A stretch of 64,000 bases of DNA from Phocaeicola sartorii JCM 17136 = DSM 21941 (GCF_000614185.1 NZ_BAKM01000009.1:85680-149679); one strand, 5' to 3'; positions 18,027 to 28,155 are shown, numbered from the stretch's first letter. Notes: generated by a model not told the origin, from the letters alone. Program-made: numbers and translations.

Positions 18027-19559
18027 TCACAAAGGCATATTGCCATGTTTCTTAGGCGGATTGCTCTGGTTTTTGTTGTGACACATTTCCAAAGCTTGAA
18101 CAAGTTTGTAACGAGTGTCACGGGGCATAATCACTTCATCAATCAGACCACGTTCCGCCGCACGATAAGGATTGGAGAATTTATCCTCGTATTCCTTGAT
18201 AATCTCAGCTTTCTCTTCCGGAGCAGACTTGCGGTAAAGGATGTTCACTGCCCCTTCCGCACCCATGACGGCTATTTCCGCCTGTGGGTAAGCCAAGTTC
18301 ACATCGGCTCCCGTCGGCTTGCTGGACATAACAATGTAAGCACCTCCATAAGCTTTACGAGTAATTAAAGTAACCTTGGGTACTGTAGCTTCGGCGTATG
18401 CATAGACAATCTTCGCACCATGGCGGATAATGCCGTTGTGCTCCTGTACCGTTCCGGGCAAGAAGCCGGGAACATCCTCGAAAGTGATCAGCGGAATGTT
18501 GAAACAGTCACAGAAACGGATGAAACGGGCAGCCTTGTCACTGGCGTCAATGTCAAGAACACCGGCCAGCCAGGCGGGCTGATTGGCGACAATACCTACG
18601 GAACGACCTCCCAGGCGACCGAATCCCACCACCACATTTTTAGCAAAGTGAGGCATCACCTCGAAGAAATACTGGTTGTCCAGCACCGGTTCGATGATAT
18701 CCTTTATATCATAAGGCATGTTCGGATCTTCGGGAATGACAGTCTGCAACGCCTCCACCTGACGATGGATGTCATCGGTACAGGCAACAAGCGGGGCATC
18801 CTCCATATTATTGGAAGGCAGGAAACTCAGCAATTCGCGGATGCTCATCAACGTCTCCTCCTCGTTATCGCACATAAAATGAGTCACACCGCTTTTGCCG
18901 CTGTGAGTCTGGGCGCCTCCCAGTTCTTCCTTGCCCACCTCTTCGTTGGTCACGGTCTTCACCACATCCGGTCCGGTGATGAACATGTGGCTCTGCTCTT
19001 TCACCATAAAAATGAAATCGGTCAGTGCGGGAGAATAGCAGGCACCTCCGGCGCAAGGACCCAGAATGGCGGAAATCTGGGGGATAACTCCTGATGCGAT
19101 GGTGTTCTGATAAAAGATGGAGGCATATCCGGCGAGGCTGTTCACCCCTTCCTGGATACGTGCGCCGCCCGAGTCGTTCAAAGCGATAACGGGAGCTCCC
19201 GTCTTCAACGCCAGTTGCTGGACTTTTACAATCTTGGCCGCATTGGTCTCGCTCAGCGAACCGCCGTGCGCGGTGAAATCGTATGCATAGACAAAAACCG
19301 GACGGCCGTCTATCTTTCCATAACCGGTGACCATGCCGTCTCCGGCAATCTGCTTCTTCTCCATGCCGAAGTTGGTGCAACGGTGGTTCACCAACTTGTC
19401 CAGCTCATTGAACGTACCTTTGTCCAGCAACATCCCGATGCGCTCGCGGGCGGTCATTTTCCCTTGGGCATGTTGTTTCTCGATCTTGTCCACACCGCCG
19501 CCCAGCGACGCGCGTTTGTCCAGTTCCTCAAACCGGTTGTATATTTCTTCTCTTGTCAT
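18027..19559 (-). CDS. acyl-CoA carboxylase carboxyltransferase (beta) subunit
   Basis: Biotin-dependent carboxyltransferase of the propionyl-CoA/methylmalonyl-CoA type. The 510 residues have two crotonase-like halves. The conserved acyl-CoA and carboxybiotin-binding glycine pairs are visible as NDSGGARIQEG and GPCAGGACYSPALTDF in the N half, and RKAYGGAYIVMSS in the C half. It lies 2 bp after the biotin carrier gene. In Bacteroides this enzyme would link propionyl-CoA and methylmalonyl-CoA in the succinate-propionate pathway; the direction of flux is not shown by sequence. Confidence 0.93.
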   Translation of the reverse strand: MTREEIYNRFEELDKRASLGGGVDKIEKQHAQGKMTARERIGMLLDKGTFNELDKLVNHRCTNFGMEKKQIAGDGMVTGYGKIDGRPVFVYAYDFTAHGGSLSETNAAKIVKVQQLALKTGAPVIALNDSGGARIQEGVNSLAGYASIFYQNTIASGVIPQISAILGPCAGGACYSPALTDFIFMVKEQSHMFITGPDVVKTVTNEEVGKEELGGAQTHSGKSGVTHFMCDNEEETLMSIRELLSFLPSNNMEDAPLVACTDDIHRQVEALQTVIPEDPNMPYDIKDIIEPVLDNQYFFEVMPHFAKNVVVGFGRLGGRSVGIVANQPAWLAGVLDIDASDKAARFIRFCDCFNIPLITFEDVPGFLPGTVQEHNGIIRHGAKIVYAYAEATVPKVTLITRKAYGGAYIVMSSKPTGADVNLAYPQAEIAVMGAEGAVNILYRKSAPEEKAEIIKEYEDKFSNPYRAAERGLIDEVIMPRDTRYKLVQALEMCHNKNQSNPPKKHGNMPL

Positions 19560-19561
19560 GA

Positions 19562-20077
19562 TCAGTCTTCTTTTATAATATCCAATACAATTAACACCTG
19601 GTTGGCATTGACGGAATCCCCCTCATTGACCAGGATATCCCTTACCGTGCAGTCCGAGGTCACTTTGTAGTTGCTCTGCATCTTCATGGCCTCCAGCACC
19701 ACCACAATATCTCCGGCTGACAGACGGTCCCCTTTCCGGACGGGAATTTTCACAACCTTTCCGGGCATGGGAGCCACAATCTTGTCATCCTGTCTCTCCT
19801 CGCCGCCCTTTTTCATACGCAGATACTTGGTCTGGGTGTCCACTATGTCCACATGATAGGAACGGTAGAACATATTCACATCATAACTCTTCCCACCCTC
19901 CCCGCGGATCAGTTCGGCATTAAAGGAATTGCCGTCATGCAGGATAGAGCAGCTTCCGTTCTCAGCCATGACGATATCCACGTCATACGGCTTCCCGTCA
20001 ATCATAAATTGTACTTTGTTACCCTCTTTGCTCACCAATGTCACATCGGCTACGCGGTCTCCAATATGTATTTCCAT
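19562..20077 (-). CDS. biotin carboxyl carrier protein of acyl-CoA carboxylase
   Basis: The 171 residues end in a biotinyl domain with the acceptor Lys132 in [10 protein letters not shown]. The preceding segment [17 protein letters not shown] is the usual start of that domain. The first 90 residues resemble the extra domain found between carboxylase and carrier in fused enzymes. It sits between the biotin carboxylase (24 bp upstream) and the carboxyltransferase (2 bp downstream), so all three parts of the enzyme are encoded in order. Confidence 0.92.
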   Translation of the reverse strand: MEIHIGDRVADVTLVSKEGNKVQFMIDGKPYDVDIVMAENGSCSILHDGNSFNAELIRGEGGKSYDVNMFYRSYHVDIVDTQTKYLRMKKGGEERQDDKIVAPMPGKVVKIPVRKGDRLSAGDIVVVLEAMKMQSNYKVTSDCTVRDILVNEGDSVNANQVLIVLDIIKED

Positions 20078-20101
20078 ACTTTTGCTTAATTAAATGAAGA
20101 A

Positions 20102-21613
20102 TCAGATTCTCAATACTCCTTTCTGCAGGCCGAACTCACGCCAGCGGCTGATGGGACGGGCATCGGAAAGCTGAGGACTCTTATTCTCTTCCAGATTCAT
20201 CAGATAGTCAATATAAGAGGCGATCATGGCCATATTCTCAATCTCCTCATTGTTGCCGTTGCCACGGAGCAGCATACGCGAGTTCTTCTCGATAAACAAG
20301 GTATTATACTCACCCTTCACAAAGTCGGGAGTATGCATGATACGTTTCAAGTAACTGAGATTGGTCTTCAGCCCCGTAATCTTATACTCGTAGAGCACAC
20401 GGCGCATACGCTCTATGGCATACTGGCGGGTTGTGGCCCACACGATCAGCTTGCCTATCATCGGGTCGTAGAAAACTGGGATCTCATACCCTTCGTACAC
20501 GTAGCTGTCAATGCGCACACCAATACCGTTAGGCTCCGTCAGCTGCTTGATGATACCCGGTGAAGGCATGAAGTTGTTCTCCGTGTCTTCCGCACAGATA
20601 CGACATTCGATAGCATGACCGCGCTGATACAGCTCTTCCTGCTTCAAATGCAGCACTTCATCATTGGCAATGCGGATCTGCTCTTTCACCAAGTCTACAC
20701 CTACCACTTCTTCGGTGATGGGATGCTCCACCTGAAGACGGGTATTCATCTCCAGAAAATAGAAATTGCGGTTCTTGTCCACCAGAAATTCGATAGTCCC
20801 GGCTCCCGAATAGTTCACCGCCCTAGCGGCAGCCACCGCCTTTTCCCCCATCTCCTGACGGAGCTCCGGAGTAAGGAACGGAGACGGACTCTCCTCCACA
20901 ATCTTCTGATTGCGGCGCTGCACAGAGCACTCGCGGTCGAACAGATGAATCACATTGCCGTGATTGTCACCCAGAATCTGGAATTCTATATGATGGGGTT
21001 CTTCTACAAATTTCTCCAGATAGACCGTATCATCTCCGAAAGAAGACATAGACTCGGAACGAGCGGTGTTGTATGCCTCCACCACTTCATCTTCACTGTG
21101 TATCAGCCTCATCCCTTTACCACCACCTCCCATAGATGCCTTCAGCATGACGGGATAGCCTATCTCATTACAGATACGTACCGCCTCTTCAGCGCTCTGC
21201 AACGGCTGTTCCGTACCGGGCACCACAGGCACACCAGCGGCAATCATGCGCTTACGGGCGGCAATCTTGTCACCCATCGCCTCCATCGTCTCAGCGGCAG
21301 GACCGATAAAGATGATCCCCTCCTCCTTGCAACGGCGGGCAAAATCGGCATTCTCGGACAAGAAACCATAACCGGGGTGTATGGCATCGGCATGATGCTG
21401 TCTGGCAGCTTTAATGATAGTATCTATATTCAGATAACTTTCCTTGGAAGCGGCAGGACCTATCAGGCAGGCTTCATCTGCATACATCACATGACGCGCC
21501 GTACGGTCGGCTTCCGAGAAGACCGCCACCGTGCGGATGCCCATTTCTTTACAAGAGCGCATAACGCGCACGGCTATCTCGCCACGGTTGGCAATTAGAA
21601 CCTTTTGTATCAT
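20102..21613 (-). CDS. accC: biotin carboxylase subunit of acyl-CoA carboxylase
   Basis: ATP-dependent carboxylation of biotin on the carrier protein. The N-terminal MIQKVLIANRGEIAVRVMRS, the glycine-rich ATP loop (KASMGGGGKGMRL) and the catalytic segment FLEMNTRLQVEHPITEE are all present. The start at 21613 gives 503 residues and the standard N terminus; an in-frame ATG at 21664 would add 17 unconserved residues. It is the first gene of the operon behind the promoter at 21763. Confidence 0.94.
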   Translation of the reverse strand: MIQKVLIANRGEIAVRVMRSCKEMGIRTVAVFSEADRTARHVMYADEACLIGPAASKESYLNIDTIIKAARQHHADAIHPGYGFLSENADFARRCKEEGIIFIGPAAETMEAMGDKIAARKRMIAAGVPVVPGTEQPLQSAEEAVRICNEIGYPVMLKASMGGGGKGMRLIHSEDEVVEAYNTARSESMSSFGDDTVYLEKFVEEPHHIEFQILGDNHGNVIHLFDRECSVQRRNQKIVEESPSPFLTPELRQEMGEKAVAAARAVNYSGAGTIEFLVDKNRNFYFLEMNTRLQVEHPITEEVVGVDLVKEQIRIANDEVLHLKQEELYQRGHAIECRICAEDTENNFMPSPGIIKQLTEPNGIGVRIDSYVYEGYEIPVFYDPMIGKLIVWATTRQYAIERMRRVLYEYKITGLKTNLSYLKRIMHTPDFVKGEYNTLFIEKNSRMLLRGNGNNEEIENMAMIASYIDYLMNLEENKSPQLSDARPISRWREFGLQKGVLRI

Positions 21614-21724
21614 AATCTTTCTCTTTTTACCCGAAATGTCACACAAAATTACGGGTGCGTTCATTATACATAAACGCGCCTTACATGGGTGACATCTCTC
21701 ATTAGTATTGATTATTTAACGAAA

Positions 21725-21750
21725 GCCCCCTGATTTTTAGAAGTGGGGGC
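21725..21750 (-). promoter_or_regulatory. hairpin at the 5' end of the carboxylase transcript
   Basis: The arms GCCCCC (minus strand, 21750-21745) and GGGGGC (21730-21725) enclose a 14-nt loop and are followed by TTTC. The hairpin starts only a few bases after the predicted transcription start. It may stabilise the 5' end or attenuate; this is inference only. Confidence 0.45.
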
Positions 21751-21762
21751 CATAATTGGTTG

Positions 21763-21770
21763 CAAAGATA
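21763..21770 (-). promoter_or_regulatory. -7 box of the acyl-CoA carboxylase operon
   Basis: TATCTTTG on the minus strand, with a TTTG 22 bp upstream. It gives a leader of about 145 nt before the biotin carboxylase ATG at 21613. Confidence 0.6.
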
Positions 21771-21789
21771 CTTGTTTTTTGCACAAAAA

Positions 21790-22146
21790 CTACAAATGTG
21801 TGTCTAAATAATGTTTCAAAACTCTGGCATGATTTCGCTCCGGCTCTCTCGATGCGTAAAGTAATGTTACCTTCGAATAAGCTTTCATCTTATCAATGAA
21901 CGCTTTAGCCGCATCCGATTCTTCCAATTCCTTTTGATACATATCCGCAAAGGCCCCCCATCTTTTTTCCACATCCGCATGAAACCATTTTCTTAAATCA
22001 TTGGACGGAGTCACTTCTTTTGCCCAATAATCGTATTTCAAATATTCCCGTTTCATGCCACGAGGCCACAAACGGTCTACCAAGACACGACAGCCGTCTT
22101 GTTCGGAAGGTTCATCATAAACCCTCTTGATGTTTACTTGAGTCAT
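21790..22146 (-). CDS. DUF488 family protein
   Basis: The 118 residues have the family hallmark VLVDRLWPRGMKREYLKYD near residues 22-40 and the C-terminal YASREPERNHARVL stretch. The biochemical function of DUF488 is not established. It is followed within 20 bp by the promoter for the carboxylase operon, so it probably ends its own transcript there. Confidence 0.85.
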   Translation of the reverse strand: MTQVNIKRVYDEPSEQDGCRVLVDRLWPRGMKREYLKYDYWAKEVTPSNDLRKWFHADVEKRWGAFADMYQKELEESDAAKAFIDKMKAYSKVTLLYASREPERNHARVLKHYLDTHL

Positions 22147-22220
22147 AGCTGGTTATTTTTAATTCAGGTACAAGCTTATAACTCCATACATCCCTAAAAA
22201 GTTCATTCCAGACAGCGGTT

Positions 22221-22706
22221 TCAGGATAACAGCAACTCGTAATCCACCACATCCAGCCACCGCCCGAATTTCAGTCCCACCTTCTCGAAACGTGAGACTC
22301 TTTTAAATCCCAGCCGCAAATGCAAAGCGTCACTAGCAGCATTGCCCTCCGTAATACAGGCTATCAGCGCATGGTATCCATCCCTACGGCATTCCTCTAT
22401 TAATCTTTCCATCAATTCCCGGCCTATGCCCTTTCCCTCATATCCGGAAGCCAGATAAACCGTTGTTTCCAACGTATGACTGTAAGCAGCCCTCTCCTTC
22501 CACAGATGGGCATAACAATACCCCACAACTTTTCCCTCTTCCTCATACACAAAATAAGGAAAGCGCACGGCAATTCCGGCAATACGGTTGCGCATGTCCT
22601 CCTCTCTCAAAGGTTCTGTCTCAAATGTAGCCACACTGTATTCGATGTATTCATTGTATATCGTCGTGATGGCTTTGGCGTCCTGAAGTTCCACTCGTCT
22701 GATCAT
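22221..22706 (-). CDS. GNAT N-acetyltransferase, phosphinothricin-acetyltransferase-like
   Basis: The 161 residues span one GNAT fold. The N terminus RRVELQDAKAITTIYNEYI and the acetyl-CoA loop VYLASGYEGKGIGRELME (about residues 86-103) match the PAT/YncA group, which acetylates amino-acid-like amines such as phosphinothricin or methionine sulfoximine. The substrate is not provable here. It is divergent from the next acetyltransferase across 106 bp. Confidence 0.85.
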   Translation of the reverse strand: MIRRVELQDAKAITTIYNEYIEYSVATFETEPLREEDMRNRIAGIAVRFPYFVYEEEGKVVGYCYAHLWKERAAYSHTLETTVYLASGYEGKGIGRELMERLIEECRRDGYHALIACITEGNAASDALHLRLGFKRVSRFEKVGLKFGRWLDVVDYELLLS

Positions 22707-22812
22707 AATGGCATATCTCTATTATTAAAACGTAAGCAAGATATAAAAAAATAATCAGTTATCCGGAGAATAATCACTATATTTACAGCCGGTTCTAATT
22801 TCAGCTATAAAA

Positions 22813-23244
22813 ATGACAGAAATACTAGAAGTAAAAGACTTTATTCCGGAGTACACCGATGCAGTGCAGAGACTGCTGGAACAGCTCACAAGTCGTCCGG
22901 TGAAACTGACCGGGACGGCTCTCAGAGAAATCATATTCCAAGAGAACACCCACCTGTTCTTCCTGCTGGCAGATCAGAAAATTGCGGGAATGCTGACCGT
23001 AGGTATCTATTACAGCCCCACAGGCGGTAAGGCATGGATTGAAGATGTGGTAGTAGACGAAAAATACCGGGGACAAGGATTCAGCAAACAACTGGTCACA
23101 CACGCTGTCCGGTTTGTGAAGGAACAAGGCATACCTCTTATCATGCTTACTTCAAACCCCACACGGACTGCCGCCAACAAACTGTATCAAAAATCAGGCT
23201 TTGAACAAAAACAGACCAATGTGTACAAAATGAATTTAGAATAA
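22813..23244 (+). CDS. GNAT N-acetyltransferase
   Basis: The 143 residues form a single GNAT domain. The cofactor loop is VVVDEKYRGQGFSKQL (about residues 79-94), and a C-terminal SNPTRTAANKLYQKSGFEQ motif follows the general pattern. The substrate is unknown. It is the first of three tightly packed plus-strand genes (17 and 15 bp gaps) ending with the radical SAM protein. Confidence 0.82.
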   Translation: MTEILEVKDFIPEYTDAVQRLLEQLTSRPVKLTGTALREIIFQENTHLFFLLADQKIAGMLTVGIYYSPTGGKAWIEDVVVDEKYRGQGFSKQLVTHAVRFVKEQGIPLIMLTSNPTRTAANKLYQKSGFEQKQTNVYKMNLE

Positions 23245-23261
23245 CCCATTCCTATTTCAAT

Positions 23262-23783
23262 ATGATAACAATCAGACATTCATCACCCGAAGATTTAGAT
23301 GCAATTATGGAAATATTCTGCTATGCCCGCCGGTTCATGAAAGAGCATGGCAACCCCAACCAGTGGATAAACGGTTATCCTTCCACCGAGTTGATTCTGC
23401 AAGAAATAACCAACGGCACCAACTATGTTTGCGAAAATGAAAACGGAGAAATTATAGGGACTTTCTGTTTTATTCCCGGAGAAGACCCCACGTATGCCCG
23501 CATTGATGACGGCAACTGGCTGAACCACGAACCATACCACGTTATTCACCGCATGGCCACCAGTGGCCAACAGAAGGGAATAGCCGACGCCTGCTTCAAG
23601 TGGTGCTTCGAACATTGCGATAATATCCGAGTGGACACCCACCATGACAACCTTGTGATGCAGAACATCCTGAAGAAGTACGGTTTCCGGCGTTGCGGCA
23701 TCATTTATACCCACAACGGCACATCACGCATCGCATACCAGCGGACATTAACCGAAAAAGAGCTATCTTTGCCGACCGAATAA
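23262..23783 (+). CDS. GNAT N-acetyltransferase
   Basis: The 173 residues have an N-terminal IRHSSPEDLDAIMEIF and the cofactor-binding region around HRMATSGQQKGIADACFKW (about residues 94-112). The C-terminal NILKKYGFRRCGII is typical of GNAT strands 6-7. The substrate is unknown. It lies between another GNAT gene and the radical SAM gene in the same operon. Confidence 0.82.
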   Translation: MITIRHSSPEDLDAIMEIFCYARRFMKEHGNPNQWINGYPSTELILQEITNGTNYVCENENGEIIGTFCFIPGEDPTYARIDDGNWLNHEPYHVIHRMATSGQQKGIADACFKWCFEHCDNIRVDTHHDNLVMQNILKKYGFRRCGIIYTHNGTSRIAYQRTLTEKELSLPTE

Positions 23784-23798
23784 ACAAGAATAAGAAAC

Positions 23799-25435
23799 AT
23801 GAAAATTCTCTGGATAGACCTGAACAGCTCGTATGCACATTCCTCATTGGCCCTGCCGGCCCTACATGCACAAATCATGACAGACCCCTCTGTAGAATGG
23901 GAAATCGTATCTGCCACCATCAACGAAAATGTGGGAATGATTGTCGATGAGATCTGCCGCCATCAACCCGACATCCTTGCCGCAACCACCTGGCTTTTCA
24001 ACCATGAGCAGCTGATGCATGTCACCTCCAGAGTAAAAGCCTTGATACCCGAAGCCTGCCTAGTACTGGGCGGTCCGGAATTTCTGGGAGACAATGAAGA
24101 GTTCCTCCGCAAAAATCCATTTGTGGACTGCGTCTTCAGAGGAGAAGGTGAAGAAGCCTTTCCACAATGGCTGGCCTGCCAGAACCATCCGGAACAATGG
24201 CACACCGTGCCCGGACTCTGTTACCTCACTCCCGACAAAGAATATAAAGACAACGGCATAGCCGCGTACTGAATTTCGCCGGACTCGTCCCTCCCGAACA
24301 AAGCCGCTTCTTTAACTGGAGCAAGCCCTTTGTCCAACTGGAAACCACACGTGGATGTTTCAACACTTGCGCCTTCTGCGTCAGCGGCGGTGAAAAGCCG
24401 GTACGCACCCTTTCCATCGAAAGCATCCGCGAAAGACTGCGACTCATCCATGCGCATGGCATCAAAAATGTACGCGTATTAGACCGTACTTTTAATTACA
24501 ACCCGCGAAGAGCCAAAGAACTGCTCCGGCTCTTTTTGGAATTCCATCCCGATATCCGTTTCCATCTGGAGATACACCCCGCCTTGTTGTCGGAAGAGCT
24601 GAAAGAAGAACTCAGCCGGCTGCCCGAAGGATTGCTTCATCTGGAAGCCGGTATCCAGAGCCTGCGTGAACCCGTACTTGATAAAAGCCGCCGGATGGGT
24701 AAGCTGTCCGATGCCCTGAACGGGCTGAAGTTCCTGTGTGCCCTGCCCAACATGGAAACCCATGCCGACCTTATTGCCGGGCTTCCTCTTTATCATCTCC
24801 ATGAGATATTTGAAGATGTCCGTACCCTGGCAGGATATAATGCCGGAGAGATCCAACTGGAATCGCTCAAACTGCTTCCCGGCACCGAAATGCGCCGGAG
24901 GGCGGAAGAATTAGGAATCAAGTATTCCCCCTTGCCCCCATACGAGGTTTTGCAGACCCATGAAATCAGTGTAAGCGAACTGCAAACAGCCCGCCGGCTT
25001 TCCCGGCTGCTGGATGGTTTTTACAATGCCCCGGCATGGCAGACACTGACACGCGAACTCATTTTGAATGATGAACAATTCCTTTATCGTTTTCTTGAAT
25101 ATTTGACAAAGGCCAATCTGATAGACCAGCCCATGAGTCTGGAAAAACGAGGACTGATACTCTATGAGTATTGCAAACAGAACTATCCCGAATACCAGAC
25201 AAAGGCCACCATTGCCTGGATAGAGGCAGGAATGTCACTGAAAAAGCTCCCTGCCGAAAGGGTACGGACAAAGCGGCAGCTGCCTCCGTCTGACTGGGAA
25301 ATCATTGACGGAGAATATAAGGAGAACCTCCGCCTGTGCTTTCTGCCTGCCGATGAAAAGGGGGAACATGGCTACTGGTTCGGCTTTGAGTCGGAGATAC
25401 AGAAGGTGGAACCTGTGTTCAAGGCAAGGACTTAA
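23799..25435 (+). CDS. B12-binding radical SAM protein (DUF4080-type), apparent frameshift
   Basis: The N-terminal cobalamin-binding domain (residues about 1-140) leads to a radical SAM core with the cluster motif CFNTCAFC in TTRGCFNTCAFCVSGG. The C-terminal half matches the DUF4080 arrangement. The first frame stops at 24270-24272 after NGIAAY; one extra C in GCC at 24261-24263 would read NGIARVLNFAGLVPPE and continue without a break to 25435. Members of this class are often methyltransferases or of unknown role. The two acetyltransferases just upstream suggest a shared small-molecule pathway, which is inference. Confidence 0.82.
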
Positions 25436-25569
25436 TATTGCTGCTGTTTCCGCTAAGGGAGTATAATATGAGGTACTCCCATCGTGTGAAATATAAGGAA
25501 GATATTTTTGTCTGGCAACTTTTTTCGGTATGCGCCGGTGGGGTCGCTCTGATAGAAATACAGTCTTAA

Positions 25570-26085
25570 TCAGTAAGAAATAAAAAGTCCCGATAAGGTA
25601 TATTCATGCTCTACTTTTTTTCCATTAAACACAACCCGTACCGCAGAAGATGAATTTGCATTTGATATAATTCTGTTCCAGACAAAACTCAGTGTACGAC
25701 CATCCAACTTTCCTGAGATGACAGACTTATACTCATAAAACCCAATAACTCCCGGTATAGTAGCTACTTTTTCCTCCCGCCAAGAGTATCCGTTTTCATC
25801 TTGATTGATACGACAATTTAAATTAAAATCAATTATTTGAGTTTCCACACATAATCCAAACGACTGCAAGGCAATGGGACGCGCTTCTTCAGAAGTCAAA
25901 TCTGCTGTGACAGCAGCCTCCCCTTCATTTATCACATCGCCATTTTTATAAGCCACATAGTTGCCCTCATATTTCCCCACTGCCTGGGCAAAGGAAGGCA
26001 ACTCAAAATCATCTTCCTTACTACATCCCCCCCAAACAATAGAAAACAGGCATATTAGCATCATCCTTCCTATATAAGATTTCAT
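25570..26085 (-). CDS. predicted lipoprotein of unknown function
   Basis: The 171 residues have a lipoprotein signal (MKSYIGRMMLICLFSIVWGG followed by Cys about residue 21). The mature part, beginning SKEDDFELPSFAQAVGKYEG, looks like an all-beta domain; the segments KYEGNYVAYKNGD and SGKLDGRTLSFVWN recall calycin-like Bacteroidetes lipoproteins. No named domain was recognised. It has its own -7 box at 26128-26135. Confidence 0.7.
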   Translation of the reverse strand: MKSYIGRMMLICLFSIVWGGCSKEDDFELPSFAQAVGKYEGNYVAYKNGDVINEGEAAVTADLTSEEARPIALQSFGLCVETQIIDFNLNCRINQDENGYSWREEKVATIPGVIGFYEYKSVISGKLDGRTLSFVWNRIISNANSSSAVRVVFNGKKVEHEYTLSGLFISY

Positions 26086-26127
26086 ATTCCAGTTTTCATT
26101 GATTACTATATTACTTATCCTATCTTA

Positions 26128-26135
26128 CAAAGATA
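26128..26135 (-). promoter_or_regulatory. -7 box of the lipoprotein gene
   Basis: TATCTTTG on the minus strand, 42 bp upstream of the lipoprotein ATG. The upstream box is poor. Confidence 0.55.
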
Positions 26136-26619
26136 ACAAGATAAACTGATATTACCATACCTATTAACATAATTCTCCCGCCAGGAAGAGGAATACTTTC
26201 ATGCACAACTTTAATTGTTATTCTTCTCAAAAGGAATCGATATATTTCTAAGAAAAGAAAGATTATGTTTCAGGATGACCGGGAACAACTACCAACCTTT
26301 GCGTTATGCTTTTAGGCATAACGGAGTACGTAGAATGACCGAATGCCTGCACGGTTATAGGGATATTCCGTAAATGTTCCTCTTTCTTATAAATCAAGAG
26401 AAAAATTTTACTTTACGTGAGCTTTTCTCTTATTTTTTCGGCCAAATAGCTAGTCTTCTATCTTTTTCATAGAATATTATTTAGGAATATCCCTAGATAT
26501 TGTTTCAAAAAATAAAATAGAAATTCAAGATTACAGTTGGAAGCGGTAATCAGGAGTTGCTGAGAATTGTAGGTTCTTCTTGATTCTTCAAGAATCTCGA
26601 AGTTTCAAGAAGAATTTAG
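26136..26619. other. AT-rich intergenic stretch, no intact gene
   Basis: No convincing gene was found. A plus-strand open frame around 26280-26390 ends RMTECLHGYRDIP and may be a gene fragment, but no family was recognised. An inverted pair TTCTTCTTGA / TCAAGAAGAA lies near 26575-26613. Base composition is more AT-rich than in the core genes on either side. Confidence 0.4.
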
Positions 26620-26832
26620 CCGCACTTTCATTATCGAATCAGGCATAATTTTACTTGGTGTTTCTCGATTTCCATAAAACGGAGATTCGACATCAAGAAT
26701 GATACATTCAAAGTGGAGAAAGCCCCAATGGATAATACCAAACTGGTATTGACCATAAACAAGAGACTTATTTCCGAGTGGTTTAGAGAACAATGGAAGA
26801 AAACACGTCAAGATATAAAATCAGTGGCATAA
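26620..26832 (+). pseudogene. 3' remnant of an unrecognised gene
   Basis: A plus-strand frame, open from a stop at 26617-26619, ends with KRLISEWFREQWKKTRQDI and KSVA at 26832. There is no plausible start with a full domain. Its last codons (from 26805) recur at 30090-30117, next to the intact fic copy. This suggests that the original order was this gene followed by convergent fic. Confidence 0.4.
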
Positions 26833-27182
26833 TCCTTATTTCAAAACATAAAGCTAAACCCTCTCTTCTGTAAAACGTTAAACCGTTCAATCTCCAAAGA
26901 GAGGGATTTCTTTAACTGTCCTGCCATGAATGCTAAGAAAGGCTGATTGGATTCTTCATCCTGACATTGACGTAGGGAAAGGTTATATTCTTCTCTATCC
27001 TCTTTGAATATTTTGGCCGGGAAAAGGTGATAATAAAATTGGATCCAGTTCATCAGCAATCGTGCCGTTCTGCCGTTGTCATCCACCCACGGATGTATGG
27101 TTACTAAATTAAGATGGGCATTGAAACTCAATTCATACTGTTTCCGAAATGTTTTTGCGGTCTTTTGCTTCTCTTGCAGAAT
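26805..27182. repeat. 378-bp direct repeat, copy A
   Basis: Aligned by eye with 30090-30467: equal length, about a dozen mismatches and no gap. It covers the 3' end of fic plus the tail of the preceding convergent gene. The shared block ends sharply at TTGCAGAAT. Confidence 0.85.
26841..27182 (-). pseudogene. 3' fragment of a fic gene
   Basis: Encodes the equivalent of residues 157-269 of the intact Fic protein at 30126-30935. The N-terminal inhibitory helix and most of the fold are missing. The active-site motif reads HPWVDDNGRTAR here, with Asp where the intact copy has Gly, which would damage the phosphate-binding turn. The open frame runs on antisense into the ORF6N remnant only by chance. 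Confidence 0.85.
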
Positions 27183-27600
27183 AAAAGAAGAGTTTGAAAG
27201 TTTGAGGTCGCAAATTGCGTCCTCAAACAAAAGAGGTGGTACACGATATATGCCTTTTGCCTTTACAGAACAAGGTGTTGCTATGCTTTCATCTGTATTA
27301 AATAGCGAAGCAGCTATTGAAATAAACATATCCATCATGCGTGCTTTTGTTACTGTACGCCAATACTTGTCTTCTGTAAATAGCACAACTAAGGAAATCG
27401 AAGAGTTAAAGCAGCGCATGAAAATGCTGGAAGAAGGCAATGAAGACGCAATAGCAGCAGTTAATGACCTTAGTGAAGATACCCGAAAAGAACTTGATGA
27501 TATTTACTTGGCATTATCACAGTTGGCAGATAAACAGAAGCAAATCAACCAGCAAAGAGAACGTAAACCTATTGGATTTATCCAATATGATAATGATTAA
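27183..27600 (+). pseudogene. C-terminal part of an ORF6N-domain protein
   Basis: The readable part (KEEFESLRSQIASSNKRGG, then YMPFAFTEQGVAMLSSVLNS, then INISIMRAFVTVRQYL) is the second half of an ORF6N domain, followed by a coiled coil with EIEELKQRMKMLEEG. The N-terminal half is replaced by the fic fragment at the 27182 junction. ORF6N proteins occur in phages and bacterial accessory regions and may bind DNA. Apparent in-frame codons upstream of 27183 are antisense fic sequence. Confidence 0.8.
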
Positions 27601-27912
27601 CTCAACTTCTAATCATATAATATTAGGTTCAAATCTTATAATAACTACTTAAAAAATCAATTATGTACCTCATTCTACTTTTAGTTGGTGCTTTTATTCT
27701 ATTCTGTTTATTACTGCAATAAAAATAGCAGTATGGTATGAAAAAGTACACAGAAAATATGTAAACTGGAAAGAACACTTTGCCAAAAGTGTCATCAAAC
27801 TCTTCATTCTTCCGAGGAAATAGAAATTCCTATAGTAAAAGAAATAACAAAAGGACGCTTTGTTAAAACAGATAAATGTACTGCCAAACCAGCTATCCAA
27901 ACATTCAATCCT

Positions 27913-28131
27913 ATGCAAATTGAAACATTTCCTTCATGGTCTGTGGTAGAAAAAAGGAATCATAAATATGAATTTGTAGAAAAAATTGGGCCTTCTTGCT
28001 CTATCATATATATTGAAAATCCTAGCTTCAATAAAGAGCAGTCTCAAAAGTATGCCATAGAAATATTGCAAGATTTTATCCAAAACAAGCTTCAATATAC
28101 ATCCAAGAATGGAATGCCAACCACCACTTGA
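27913..28131 (+). CDS. small hypothetical protein
   Basis: 72 residues from the first ATG. The same frame is open back to a stop at 27739-27741 and there encodes a CQKC pair (near 27781), so the true gene may be longer with a non-ATG start or be a decayed fragment. A separate short frame at 27663 encodes a hydrophobic peptide (MYLILLLVGAFILFCLLLQ). No family was recognised. Confidence 0.4.
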   Translation: MQIETFPSWSVVEKRNHKYEFVEKIGPSCSIIYIENPSFNKEQSQKYAIEILQDFIQNKLQYTSKNGMPTTT

Positions 28132-28155
28132 TAAATATAAAATAAAGCAGCATTT

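Noticed and set aside
20615..21598. 327-codon plus-strand frame opposite the biotin carboxylase
   Set aside because: His- and Arg-rich shadow of a highly conserved enzyme; no domain.
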